In this document: positions 45,698 through 54,200 of the stretch, piece after piece
How positions within the stretch are numbered: position 1 is the stretch's first letter
Layout: every line of letters starts with the position of its first letter
Assembly: GCA_963754535.1 (NCBI GenBank)
Contig: CAVWGG010000008.1
Coordinates: 157,489-221,488, forward strand
Length of the DNA: 64,000 nt
Direction of reading: 5' to 3'
Source: RPQJ01 sp963754535
GTDB taxonomy: Bacteria > Pseudomonadota > Gammaproteobacteria > Steroidobacterales > Steroidobacteraceae
Notes under the pieces: model-generated
Seen by the model: only the letters and a program-made list of their open reading frames with translations
The model's database searches: none
What the model was told of the DNA's origin: nothing
Made by a program: the position numbers and the translations under genes

Positions 45698-46444
45698 ATG
45701 GCCAAGGCAGCAATCGACGCGTATTTCGTCTGTGGCGGCAAGTACCACGACATCGACTACGCGCGCCTGCAGCTGCTGGGCCTCCTCGGCGAGCACGAGC
45801 GGGTCCGCACCCGCATCGCCGAGGACTATTCGGACATCGCCGCGATCGAGGCGAGCGACTTCCTGGTCACGTACACGGTCGACATCGTTCCCAGCGAGGA
45901 AGCGGCGCAACGCCTGCGCGACTACGTCGCGGGTGGCAAGCGCTGGCTGGCGCTGCATGGCACGAATTCGATCCTGCGCTACGTGAAGGGCCGCGGCTGG
46001 GAAGCACCGCGCGATGCGCGCACGTTCATGGAAACGCTCGGCAGCCAGTTCGTCGCGCATCCGCCGATCGAGCCCTACCGCGTGGAAGTCACGCAGCCGT
46101 CGCATCCGCTGGTGGCTGGCATCGAACCCTTCGATGCCAGCGACGAGCTGTACCTGATGGAGCTGCACCCGCCGTTCGAGACGCTGCTGCACACGCGGTG
46201 GCACGGCGAGGCCAGGGGTTTTGCGGAGCGCGACTGGAGCAAGGACGAGCCGCGCCCCGTCATGTACCTGAAAAAGGTCGGCGCGGGCGAAGTGCTGTAT
46301 TTCACGCTCGGCCATGCGCGCGGTCATTACGACATGCGGCCGATGATGGACGAGTACCCGACGGTCGAGCGCGGCAGCTGGCCGGTTCCGGCCTTCAACG
46401 AACTGCTGCGGCGCAGCCTGCGCTGGGCCGCCGGCCTGGATTGA
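45698..46444 (+). CDS. ThuA-like domain protein
   Basis: This 248-residue protein has a ThuA-like (type 1 glutamine amidotransferase-like) fold: AYFVCGGKYHDIDYARLQLLGLLGEH, SDFLVTYTVDIVPSEEAAQRLRDYVAGGKRWLALHGT, then GAGEVLYFTLGHARGHYD. ThuA proteins are linked to trehalose/sugar use (3-keto-glycoside metabolism), but this subgroup occurs in proteobacterial catabolic clusters with no known reaction. No catalytic Cys of a true amidotransferase is evident. It is the second gene of the site 2 operon, 10 bases after the SDR. Confidence 0.75.
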   Translation: MAKAAIDAYFVCGGKYHDIDYARLQLLGLLGEHERVRTRIAEDYSDIAAIEASDFLVTYTVDIVPSEEAAQRLRDYVAGGKRWLALHGTNSILRYVKGRGWEAPRDARTFMETLGSQFVAHPPIEPYRVEVTQPSHPLVAGIEPFDASDELYLMELHPPFETLLHTRWHGEARGFAERDWSKDEPRPVMYLKKVGAGEVLYFTLGHARGHYDMRPMMDEYPTVERGSWPVPAFNELLRRSLRWAAGLD

Positions 46445-46457
46445 GCGGAGGCTCGCC

Positions 46458-47825
46458 ATGAGTTCCAACCCGAAGGACGACGAACTGCGCGAGGCTTCGC
46501 GCACGCCCGCTTACCGCAAGGTGAAGCGTGTCGCGCCCGAGCAGAGCCCGGTCACGCCCGCGGGCAAGGAGCCGGACCCGGACCTCGGCCACGAGCTGAT
46601 CCGCAAGGAACGCTACACCTCGGCCGAGTTCATGCAGCTCGAGTGGGAGCGCATCTGGAAGAAAGTCTGGCTGCTCGGCGCCATGGAATCCGACCTGCGC
46701 GAGCCCGGCGACTTTGTCGCGACCGAAATCGGCCGCGAGTCGGTGTTGATCGTGCGGCAAGCGGATGGCGGCGTGCGCGCCTTCTATAACGTGTGCCTGC
46801 ATCGCGGCAACCGCCTCCGTCCGACAGGCGCAGGCAGCGCCGACTCGTTCAAGTGCCAGTACCACCACTGGGAATACGCGCTCGACGGCTCGTTCAAGCG
46901 CATCCCCGATCTCGACACGTTCCCGCAGGGCGCCCCGCCCTGCCGCGGCCTCAAGGAACTGCCTTGCGCAGCCTGGGGCGGCTTCGTCTGGTTCAGCCTC
47001 GATCCGAACGTGGGGCCGCTGGAAGACTTCCTCGATCCGGTGCACAAGCACCTCGACCCCTACAACTTCCCGCAGATGGCGCTCACGCGCGACATCACCG
47101 TGGAGTGGAACTGCAACTGGAAGGCCTCGGTCGACGCGTTCAACGAGAGTTACCACGTGCAGGGGATCCACCCGCAGCTGATGTGGTACCTGCACGACCT
47201 CGACATCCAGATCGACTGCTTCGAGCGGCACAACCGCTACCTGATCCCGTTCGCCACGTGGAGCCCGCGCGTGCGTCGCCCGCCGGCGATCCCGGACCCG
47301 ATCAAGGTGATCATGAAGACGGCGGGCATGGACCCGGCCGACTACGACGAGCCGTACGAGAACATCCGCCGCGACGTGCAGCAGTGGAAGCGCAAGCATG
47401 GGCCGGCGCAGGGCAAGGATTACTCCAGGCTCAACGACGACCAGCTCACCGACGACTACCACTACCTGATCTTCCCGAACGTCACGCTCAACGTGCACGC
47501 GGACGACCTGATGCTGTTCCGGCAGCGGCCGCATCCGACCGACCCGGACCGCATGTACTACGACATCTGGACGTTCGAACTCGTGCCGGAGGGCCACGAG
47601 TGGCCGGCGCGGCCGAAGCACCAGCATTTCAAGCACGGCGAGAAGTCGATCGGTCTCGTGCTCGACCAGGACGCGGCCAACCTGCCCGGCGTGCAGGCGG
47701 GCATGCATTCCGCGGCATTTGAAGGCCTGTGGATCGGCGCGCAGGAACTGCGCATCCGTCATTTCCACAAGGTCATCGACGATTACGTCTATGGGCCGGG
47801 CGGCAAGCCGCCCGGCGCTGTCTGA
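46458..47825 (+). CDS. Rieske non-heme iron oxygenase, alpha subunit (first)
   Basis: This 455-residue ring-hydroxylating oxygenase-type alpha subunit has a Rieske [2Fe-2S] site Cys113-x-His115...Cys133-xx-His136 (CLHRGNR, CQYHHWEY) and a mononuclear iron site His233/His238 within DAFNESYHVQGIHPQL. It would insert oxygen into an aromatic or alicyclic substrate, using electrons from a ferredoxin. It has an unusually long N-terminal part (about 50 residues) before the usual fold. No beta subunit gene is adjacent, so it is probably an alpha-only oxygenase. GGAGG lies 6 bases before the ATG. Confidence 0.92.
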   Translation: MSSNPKDDELREASRTPAYRKVKRVAPEQSPVTPAGKEPDPDLGHELIRKERYTSAEFMQLEWERIWKKVWLLGAMESDLREPGDFVATEIGRESVLIVRQADGGVRAFYNVCLHRGNRLRPTGAGSADSFKCQYHHWEYALDGSFKRIPDLDTFPQGAPPCRGLKELPCAAWGGFVWFSLDPNVGPLEDFLDPVHKHLDPYNFPQMALTRDITVEWNCNWKASVDAFNESYHVQGIHPQLMWYLHDLDIQIDCFERHNRYLIPFATWSPRVRRPPAIPDPIKVIMKTAGMDPADYDEPYENIRRDVQQWKRKHGPAQGKDYSRLNDDQLTDDYHYLIFPNVTLNVHADDLMLFRQRPHPTDPDRMYYDIWTFELVPEGHEWPARPKHQHFKHGEKSIGLVLDQDAANLPGVQAGMHSAAFEGLWIGAQELRIRHFHKVIDDYVYGPGGKPPGAV

Positions 47826-47859
47826 ACCCCACGCCCCAGCGCAAGACCAGCGAGGCGAC

Positions 47860-48834
47860 ATGACATCACCACTTTCGGCGGAGCGCCTGCAGCGCGCCTA
47901 CCGCCAGATGAAGACGATCCGCGAATTCGAGGAACGACTGCACGTGGAAATCGCCACGGGCGAGATCCCCGGCTTCACGCACCTCTACGCCGGCCAGGAG
48001 GCGGTCGCTGTCGGCGTGTGCGAGCACCTCGACGACGCCGACTACATCGTGAGCACGCACCGCGGCCACGGGCACTGCATCGCCAAGGGTTGCGACGTGC
48101 AGGGCATGATGCTCGAGATCTACGGTCGTGCCGATGGCCTCTGCAAAGGCAAGGGCGGCTCGATGCACATCGCCGACGTCACCAAGGGCATGCTCGGCGC
48201 GAACGCCATCGTCGGTGGCGGCCCTCCGCTCGCGGTGGGTGCGGCCATCGCTTGCCGCAATCGGGGCAACCAGCGTGTCAGCATCGCTTTCGGCGGCGAT
48301 GGCAGCTGCAACCAGGGCACCGTGTTCGAGGCCATGAACATGGCTGTCGTGCTGAAGGTTCCCGCGATCTTCGTGATCGAGGACAACGGCTACAGCGAGC
48401 ACACGGGCAAGGACTACGCCGTGGGCTCGAAGGACATCGCCGGCCGCGCACGCGGCTTCGGCATGCCCGCCGAACGCTGCGACGGGTCGGATTTCTTCGC
48501 CGTGTACGAAGCGGCAGGTCGCCTCATCGACAACGCGCGCCGCGGCGAAGGCCCCTCCACCCTTGAGGCGACGATCACGCGCTTCTACGGGCACTTCGAA
48601 GGCGACCCGCAACTGTATCGCGCGAAGGACGAAGTGAAGCGCCAGCGCGAGACGATGGATTGCCTCAAGAATTTCCGCGCACGTGTCACGGCGGAAGGCT
48701 GGTTGTCGGCCGCCACGCTCGACGCCATCGACGAGCAGGTGCTGACGGTCATCGAAGCCGCCGTTGCGGCAGCGAAGTCGTCGCCGCCGCCGGTCGAGTC
48801 CGAACTCGAAACCGACGTCTACATCTCCTACTGA
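47860..48834 (+). CDS. Thiamine-diphosphate 2-oxoacid dehydrogenase, E1 alpha subunit
   Basis: This 324-residue E1 alpha is of the pyruvate/acetoin/branched-chain 2-oxoacid dehydrogenase family. TPP and Mg binding is visible in GDGSCNQGTVFEAMNMA; other family blocks are GFTHLYAGQEAVAVG, GKGGSMHIADVTKGMLGANAIVGGGPPLAVGAA and FVIEDNGYSEHT. It is closest in style to AcoA of acetoin dehydrogenases. GAGG lies 4 bases before the ATG. It is followed by E1 beta and E2; an E3 gene is absent from the window. The 2-oxoacid substrate is presumably a pathway intermediate (inference). Confidence 0.92.
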   Translation: MTSPLSAERLQRAYRQMKTIREFEERLHVEIATGEIPGFTHLYAGQEAVAVGVCEHLDDADYIVSTHRGHGHCIAKGCDVQGMMLEIYGRADGLCKGKGGSMHIADVTKGMLGANAIVGGGPPLAVGAAIACRNRGNQRVSIAFGGDGSCNQGTVFEAMNMAVVLKVPAIFVIEDNGYSEHTGKDYAVGSKDIAGRARGFGMPAERCDGSDFFAVYEAAGRLIDNARRGEGPSTLEATITRFYGHFEGDPQLYRAKDEVKRQRETMDCLKNFRARVTAEGWLSAATLDAIDEQVLTVIEAAVAAAKSSPPPVESELETDVYISY

Positions 48835-48845
48835 GCCGACGCGCC

Positions 48846-49855
48846 ATGCCACAGAAATCATTCCGCGACGCGCTCAACGAAGCGCTGCACCTCGAGATGG
48901 AACGCGACGGTTCGTAATCGTGCTGGGCGAGGACGTCTCCGGCGGCGCCGGCGGCACGTCCGGCCAGCGCGAAGCGTCCGGCGGCATCTTCGGCGTCACC
49001 AAGGGCCTGCTGCCGAAATTCGGCGCCGACCGCGTGATCGACACGCCGATCTCGGAGTCCGCGATCATCGGCGCCGCCGGCGGCGCGGCACTCGCCGGCC
49101 TGCGTCCTGTGGCCGAACTCATGTTCGCCGATTTCGTCGGCGTCAGCATGGACCAGATCTTCAACCAGATGGCCAAGTTCCGCTACATGTTCGGCGGCAA
49201 GACGCGCTGTCCTGCCGTCGTGCGGCTCGCCATGGGCGCCGGCATGAACATGGGCGCGCAGCACTCGCAGTCGATCTACGCACTGCTCACCGCCGTGCCG
49301 GGTCTCAAGGTCGTCGTGCCATCGAACGCGTACGACGCCAAGGGCCTGCTGATCCAGGCGATCCGCGATGACGACCCGGTCATGTTCTTCGAGCACAAGG
49401 CGCTCTACCCCCGCAAGGGCGAAGTGCCGGACGGTGCGTACACGATCCCGTTTGGCGAGGCGAACCTCTTGCGCGAAGGCGAGCACGTCACGGTGGTCGC
49501 GATCGGCCGCATGGTCGTCTTCGCCGAGAAGGTGGTCGATACGCTGGCGAAGGAAGGCATCACCTGCGACCTGATCGATCCGCGCACGACGTCGCCGCTC
49601 GACGAGGAGACGATCCTCGAGAGCGTCGAGAACACGGGCCGCCTCGTCGTCGTGGACGAATCGAACCCGCGCTGCAGCGTTGCGGCAGACATCTGCGCGA
49701 TCGTCGCGGAGAAGGGCTTCCATTCGCTCAAGGCTGCACCGCGCGCGGTGACGGCGCCCCACTGCCCCGTGCCCTTCGCCCGTGAACTCGAGCGCGCCTA
49801 CGTGCCGGGTCCGACGAAGATCGAAGCCGCCATCCGCGAGGTGATGAAAGGATGA
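48846..49855 (+). pseudogene. 2-oxoacid dehydrogenase E1 beta subunit, frameshifted near the N-terminus as given
   Basis: ATG 48846 opens a typical E1 beta start, SFRDALNEALHLEMERDGS, but meets TAA at 48915. The remainder, VIVLGEDVSGGAGGTSGQ... to HCPVPFARELERAYVPGPTKIEAAIREVMKG, is intact in another frame up to 49855. Inserting one base at TTCG/TAATC restores ERDGS-VIVLGED exactly. The core contains FGVTKGLLPKFGADRVIDTPISE and the AELMFADFVGVSMDQIFNQMAKFRYMFGG block. Sequence error or a real null mutation would both fit; if real, the complex would be dead. The stop overlaps the E2 ATG in ATGA. Confidence 0.85.
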
Positions 49856-51108
49856 GCACCGATCGCATCCGTCCGGTCACGATGCCCAAGTGGGGCATCG
49901 AGATGCAGGAAGGCACCGTGACCGCCTGGAACGTCGAACTCGGTCACCACGTCGACAAGGGCGATGCCCTGCTCGACGTCGAGACTGAAAAAATCGTGAA
50001 CTCGGTCGAGAGCCCTGCGAGCGGCACACTGCGCCGCATACTCGCACCGATGCACGACACGCTGCCGGTGGGCGCGCTGATCGCGGTGCTCGCGGACGCC
50101 GACGTCGCAGAGACGGACATCGACGCCTTCGTGCGCGACTTCAAGCCGTTCGACGCGTCATTCGCCGAAGGCTCGCTCACGGCAGCGGCAACCCCCGCTG
50201 CGCCTGCAACTCCTGCCACTCCTGCCGTGGAAGCAGCGACCGATGGCGGCGGCGAGGGTGAGGCGCGCGTCAGCCCGATCGCCAAGCGCCTGGCCGAGAA
50301 GCTCGGCATCGACCTCTCGCGGGTCACGGGCACGGGCCGCAACGGCCGCATTTCCAAGGAAGACGTCGAGGCCTACGCGGCAAGCCTGCAGCAGTCCGGC
50401 AGTTCCGCCGCTGCCGCTCCCGCTGCTGGCGCCGCACAGCCGGCCCGACGCGAGAAGCTGACCTCGATGCGTTCGACCATCGCCCGCCGACTCTCCGAGT
50501 CGAAGCGCGACATCCCGCATTACCGGCTGGTGGCCGACCTCGACATGGACGCGCTCGCCGGCAGGCGCGCAAGGCTCGTCGCAAGTGGACTGCGCATTTC
50601 CATCAACGACCTGCTGCTGCACTCGATCGCGACAGCCCTGCAGCAGCACCCGCGCCTGAACGCGCAGTTTGCAGGCGAAGAGCTGCTCCAGTACGACCAG
50701 GTGGACCTCGCCGTGGCGGTTGCAACACCCGGCGGCCTCGTGACGCCGATCGTGCGCGATGCGGCGAACCAGTCCGTGCAGCAGATCGCAGCAGCCGTGC
50801 GCGATCTCGCCGAACGTGCCCGTGCGGGCAAGCTCGCCCGTGAGGAGATCACGGGCGGCACGTTCACGGTCTCGAGTCTCGGCATGTTCGGCGTGCGTCA
50901 GTTCGACGCGATCATCAATCCGCCGCAGGTCGCGATCCTGGCCATCGGCGCGATGCAGGAGCGCCCCGTGGTGCGCAATGGCGCGCTCGCCATCGGCCAG
51001 CAGGTCACCGTCTCGCTGTCGAGCGATCACCGTGTCGTCGACGGCGCGGACGCAGCAGGCTTCCTCGCCACGCTCAGTGAAGTCGTCGCCAACGTCGCCG
51101 GAGAATGA
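49852..51108 (+). CDS. 2-oxoacid dehydrogenase E2 (dihydrolipoamide acyltransferase)
   Basis: This 418-residue E2 has a lipoyl domain (residues 8-85) with the lipoylated Lys47 in VETEKIVNS, an Ala/Pro linker, a peripheral-subunit-binding domain (about 132-167, ISPIAKRLAEKLGID-like with GTGRNGRISKEDVEAY), a second linker and the catalytic domain (about 200-418). The active site His393/Asp397 is in SSDHRVVDGADAAGFL. It transfers the acyl group from E1 to CoA. Start overlaps E1 beta by four bases and the stop overlaps the PQQ gene by four. Confidence 0.94.
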   Translation: MSTDRIRPVTMPKWGIEMQEGTVTAWNVELGHHVDKGDALLDVETEKIVNSVESPASGTLRRILAPMHDTLPVGALIAVLADADVAETDIDAFVRDFKPFDASFAEGSLTAAATPAAPATPATPAVEAATDGGGEGEARVSPIAKRLAEKLGIDLSRVTGTGRNGRISKEDVEAYAASLQQSGSSAAAAPAAGAAQPARREKLTSMRSTIARRLSESKRDIPHYRLVADLDMDALAGRRARLVASGLRISINDLLLHSIATALQQHPRLNAQFAGEELLQYDQVDLAVAVATPGGLVTPIVRDAANQSVQQIAAAVRDLAERARAGKLAREEITGGTFTVSSLGMFGVRQFDAIINPPQVAILAIGAMQERPVVRNGALAIGQQVTVSLSSDHRVVDGADAAGFLATLSEVVANVAGE

Positions 51109-53051
51109 ACTCGATGCTCAAGCGCACACTGCCTGTCATTGCACTGCTCGCGCTGGCCCTGGGTGCTGGTACCTCGCAAGCGGCCGCCACCGGCGCTGCC
51201 TCGACCCCTGCGGACGCGCCAAAGGCAGGGGCCGGCGACAACGCCCCGCGCTTCGACAACAAGGCCACGGCGGCCGAGCATCCTGGCGAACCCCTGTTCA
51301 AGCAGTACTGCGCCGCGTGCCACCTGGGACAGGTCGCCAAGGCGCCGCACCTGATGTTCCTGCAGATGATGGCGCCCGACGCGATCTACAGTGCGCTCGA
51401 CGTCGGCATCATGCGCAGCCACGCGGAGAAAATGAGCGCCGAACAGAAACAGCAGGTCGCGACTTACCTGGGTGGCGATCATCCGCTCTCGACGCTGCGC
51501 GCGCCGCAGTGCACGGGTGACGCTGCGAAGTTCGATGCGTCGCGCAAGCCGACGGCGTCAGGCTGGGGGCTCACGCCCGAGAACACCCGGCATATCCGCG
51601 CCGACGACGCCCAGATCACGGCTGCCGACCTGCCGCGACTCGAGCTGAAGTGGGCGTTCGCGTTCCCGAACGCACAACGCGCCCGTTCGCAACCCGCCAT
51701 CGCGTACGGTGCGGTCTATGTCGGCAGCCAGGATGGCACGGTGTACGCGCTCGACGAAGAGACCGGCTGCGTCCGCTGGACGTTCCGCGCCCCCGCGGAA
51801 GTGCGCACGGCCGTCATCGTCGAGTCGCCCTCCGCTGCCGGCAAGCACGCGGGCTCACCGCTCGTGTTCTTCGGTGACCTGCTGGCCCGCGTGTACGCCG
51901 TGGATGCATTCACTGGACAGCTGCGCTGGTCGTACAAAGCCGACGATCACCCCAACGCGACGATCACCGGCGCGCCCTCGCTGCACGACGGCACGCTGTA
52001 CGTGCCTGTGTCTTCGCTCGAAGTCACGTCCGCCGCGGACCCGGCCTACGAGTGCTGCACCTTCCGCGGTGCCGTACTGGCGCTCGACGCCTACAACGGC
52101 ACGAGTCGCTGGAAGGCATTCACCATCCCGACCGCGCCGCGAGAAGTGGGCCGCACGCGCGTCGGCACCCGCATCCTCGCGCCGTCGGGCGCACCGATCT
52201 GGAATTCACCCGCGATCGACGCGCAGCGTGGCGTGCTGTACGTCGGCACCGGAGAGAACTACTCGTCGCCGGCCAACGACACCAGCGACGCCTTGATTGC
52301 GTTCCGCCTGAAGGACGGCGCGATGGTCTGGCACGCGCAGAAAACGGCCAACGATGCCTGGAACGTCGCCTGCATGTTGCCGGACAACCCCAACTGCCCG
52401 AAGGAGAACGGTCCCGACGTCGACTTCGGCGCCAGCACCATCGTGCTGCGCGACGCGCAGCGCGGCGACCTGCTGCTGGCGGGCCAGAAGTCCGGGTGGG
52501 TGTACGGCGTGAACCCGGACGCGCGCGGCAAGATCGTCTGGAGCAGCAAGGTCGGGCGCGGCGGCATCCAGGGCGGCGTGCACTTCGGCATGGCCACCGA
52601 CGGCCAGCGGTTGTTCGTGCCGATCTCGGACATGAAGGACGAGAACGACGGCCGCAAGCACGTGGCGCCCTCGCGCGCCGGCATCTACGCGCTCGACCCG
52701 CGCACCGGCAAGGAACTGTGGGCCGCTCCGGCCGACGACGCCTGCGCCGGACGCCAGTTCTGCGACCCGGGTATTTCCGCGACCGTCACGTCGATCCCCG
52801 GCGCCGTGCTGGCCGGCCACATGGACGGACGACTGCGCGCCTACGACGCAGCGACGGGCAAGGTGGTCTGGGAAGTCGACACGACGCAGGAATGGAAGAC
52901 CGTGTCGGGTGAAACGGCGCGTGGCGGCTCTTTCGGCGGCGGCGCCGGCCCGATGGTCGTGAACGGCAAGGTTTTTGCCGCGTCGGGCTACGGCCTGTAC
53001 TTCCACATGCCCGGCAACGTCCTGCTGGTCTTCGCTCCGCGCGCCCCGTGA
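51105..53051 (+). CDS. Periplasmic PQQ dehydrogenase with N-terminal cytochrome c domain
   Basis: This 648-residue exported protein has a signal peptide (residues about 4-27), a heme-c domain with CAACH (YCAACHLGQVAKAPHL, near residue 70) and an eight-bladed PQQ propeller from about 150, with repeats such as AYGAVYVGSQDGTVYALDEETGCVRW and DGRLRAYDAATGKVVWEVDT. N-terminal cytochrome plus propeller is the order of polyvinyl-alcohol-dehydrogenase-like quinoproteins, which oxidise secondary alcohols. Its ATG overlaps the E2 stop, so it is the last gene of the site 2 operon. The substrate is unknown. Confidence 0.88.
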   Translation: MNSMLKRTLPVIALLALALGAGTSQAAATGAASTPADAPKAGAGDNAPRFDNKATAAEHPGEPLFKQYCAACHLGQVAKAPHLMFLQMMAPDAIYSALDVGIMRSHAEKMSAEQKQQVATYLGGDHPLSTLRAPQCTGDAAKFDASRKPTASGWGLTPENTRHIRADDAQITAADLPRLELKWAFAFPNAQRARSQPAIAYGAVYVGSQDGTVYALDEETGCVRWTFRAPAEVRTAVIVESPSAAGKHAGSPLVFFGDLLARVYAVDAFTGQLRWSYKADDHPNATITGAPSLHDGTLYVPVSSLEVTSAADPAYECCTFRGAVLALDAYNGTSRWKAFTIPTAPREVGRTRVGTRILAPSGAPIWNSPAIDAQRGVLYVGTGENYSSPANDTSDALIAFRLKDGAMVWHAQKTANDAWNVACMLPDNPNCPKENGPDVDFGASTIVLRDAQRGDLLLAGQKSGWVYGVNPDARGKIVWSSKVGRGGIQGGVHFGMATDGQRLFVPISDMKDENDGRKHVAPSRAGIYALDPRTGKELWAAPADDACAGRQFCDPGISATVTSIPGAVLAGHMDGRLRAYDAATGKVVWEVDTTQEWKTVSGETARGGSFGGGAGPMVVNGKVFAASGYGLYFHMPGNVLLVFAPRAP

Positions 53052-53078
53052 ACGGGGGCGCGCGACGCTCTCACTCAC

Positions 53079-53369
53079 TCAGGCGACATAGTCGAAAAAC
53101 TTGAGGTCCATGTCGCCGGAGACGGTCGCCAGGATCGGCGGCACCAGGCGATCGTGGAACGCCGTGGTCTGGTGCAGCTGGAACGCAGCATCGTCGGTGA
53201 AGCGCCCGTAGACCACGTACGTGTCCGGGTTGTCGCGCGAACGGATGATGTCGTAGACCTTGGTGTCCGGTTCGCTGGCGTGCGTGAGCTGCGACAGCTC
53301 GGCCTGCAGCCGCTCGAACTCGGCCTCGTGGCCCGGTTTGATCCTGAGCGTGGCGATGAAGACGGTCAT
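53079..53369 (-). CDS. ABM-domain protein (putative quinol monooxygenase), distal copy
   Basis: This 96-residue ferredoxin-like dimeric alpha-beta barrel (antibiotic biosynthesis monooxygenase) protein is VFIATLRIKPGHEAEFERLQAELSQLTHASEPDTKVYDIIRSRDNPDTYVVYGRF, then a conserved His in FQLHQTTAFHDRL. The family includes cofactor-free quinol monooxygenases (YgiN), which act on polyhydroxylated rings, and heme-degrading enzymes. It is the second gene leftward from site 3. Confidence 0.8.
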   Translation of the reverse strand: MTVFIATLRIKPGHEAEFERLQAELSQLTHASEPDTKVYDIIRSRDNPDTYVVYGRFTDDAAFQLHQTTAFHDRLVPPILATVSGDMDLKFFDYVA

Positions 53370-53408
53370 GGGTGCTCGATCCTCGACGAAGCGGAAAGTG
53401 AAACGGCG

Positions 53409-53705
53409 TCAGGCCTGGAACGGATCCAGGTACTCGCGCTCCCACGTGCCGTCGAGGCAATCGACGATCCGGGGACCGATGGCCGCGAGCGCAGCGGAAT
53501 TCATGTGCGCGTGCTCGAGCTCTTCCGACGGGAAAGATTCGAGCACCGCGTAGCGGCGCGGTTCACGCAGCTTGAAGAACTCGTAATAGATGACGCCGGG
53601 CTCATGGGCCTTCACATGAGCGGTGAGTTCGTTGCAGGCGTCGACGAAATCCTGTTCCCGCCCGGGCTTGATCGTCATGCGGGAAATGAACGTAATCCGC
53701 GACAT
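53409..53705 (-). CDS. ABM-domain protein (putative quinol monooxygenase), proximal copy
   Basis: This 98-residue ABM-fold protein contains ITFISRMTIKPGREQDFVDACNELTAHVKAHEPGVIYYEFFKLREPRRYAVLESF and the EELEHAHMNS His pair. It is a relative of the distal copy (IKPG, P-x-x-YAV/YVV), and the pair may form one dimeric or heteromeric enzyme. It starts 58 bases from operator site 3 and a TACCAT -10 is possible on the minus strand (complement of 53736-53741). Confidence 0.8.
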   Translation of the reverse strand: MSRITFISRMTIKPGREQDFVDACNELTAHVKAHEPGVIYYEFFKLREPRRYAVLESFPSEELEHAHMNSAALAAIGPRIVDCLDGTWEREYLDPFQA

Positions 53706-53758
53706 CGGCTCCCCCTGTGTGGCGTGTTCGTCGCGATGGTAGCACCGGGTCCCGTCGG

Positions 53759-53784
53759 AAAGAAACAGTCAAGCCTGTTTCTTT
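53759..53784. promoter_or_regulatory. Operator site 3 of the catabolic cluster
   Basis: The core AAACAGTCAAGCCTGTTT (53763-53780) extends to perfect 10-base arms AAAGAAACAG and CTGTTTCTTT around TCAAGC. A TACATT -10 for the ferredoxin operon begins 20 bases past the core (53800-53805). It lies between divergent ABM and ferredoxin genes. Confidence 0.8.
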
Positions 53785-53854
53785 TTTAACGCGATCCGGT
53801 ACATTGCCAGTCGAGTTGCGACGAGTCGCGCGCAATAGCGCGCAAGGTGCCGAT

Positions 53855-54172
53855 TTGACCGATAAGCCCTACGTGCCCGCGCTGCCCCTGGTCGAGCTTG
53901 CGCCCGGCGCCATGCGCTGCGTGATGCTCGGCGACGAGCCCGTGCTGCTCGTGCACACGAAGGACGGCGCGGTCCACGCCGTGCACAACGTCTGCAGCCA
54001 CGCTTACGCGAAGATGGACGAGGGCCGCCTGCGCGGCAACCGCGTCATCTGCCCATTGCACGGCGCAAGCTTCGACGTCCGCACGGGCGCCGTGCTCGGC
54101 GCGCCCGCCAGCGCTCCGCTCAGGAGTTATCCGGTGCGCGTCGTCGACGGCCACATCGAAGTCCAGGCCTGA
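53855..54172 (+). CDS. Rieske [2Fe-2S] ferredoxin
   Basis: This 105-residue Rieske ferredoxin has ligands Cys47-x-His49 (NVCSHAYAKMDEG) and Cys66-xx-His69 (VICPLHGASFDVRTG). It probably carries electrons to one or both Rieske oxygenases of the cluster. The frame is open further upstream, but TTG 53855 (TDKPYVPALPLVEL) is preferred because it follows the site 3 promoter by about 50 bases, with AAGG 7 bases before it. No ferredoxin reductase gene is present in the window. Confidence 0.9.
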   Translation: MTDKPYVPALPLVELAPGAMRCVMLGDEPVLLVHTKDGAVHAVHNVCSHAYAKMDEGRLRGNRVICPLHGASFDVRTGAVLGAPASAPLRSYPVRVVDGHIEVQA

Positions 54173-54200
54173 CCGTTCAGAAATCGAGGAGTCCGCCCGA

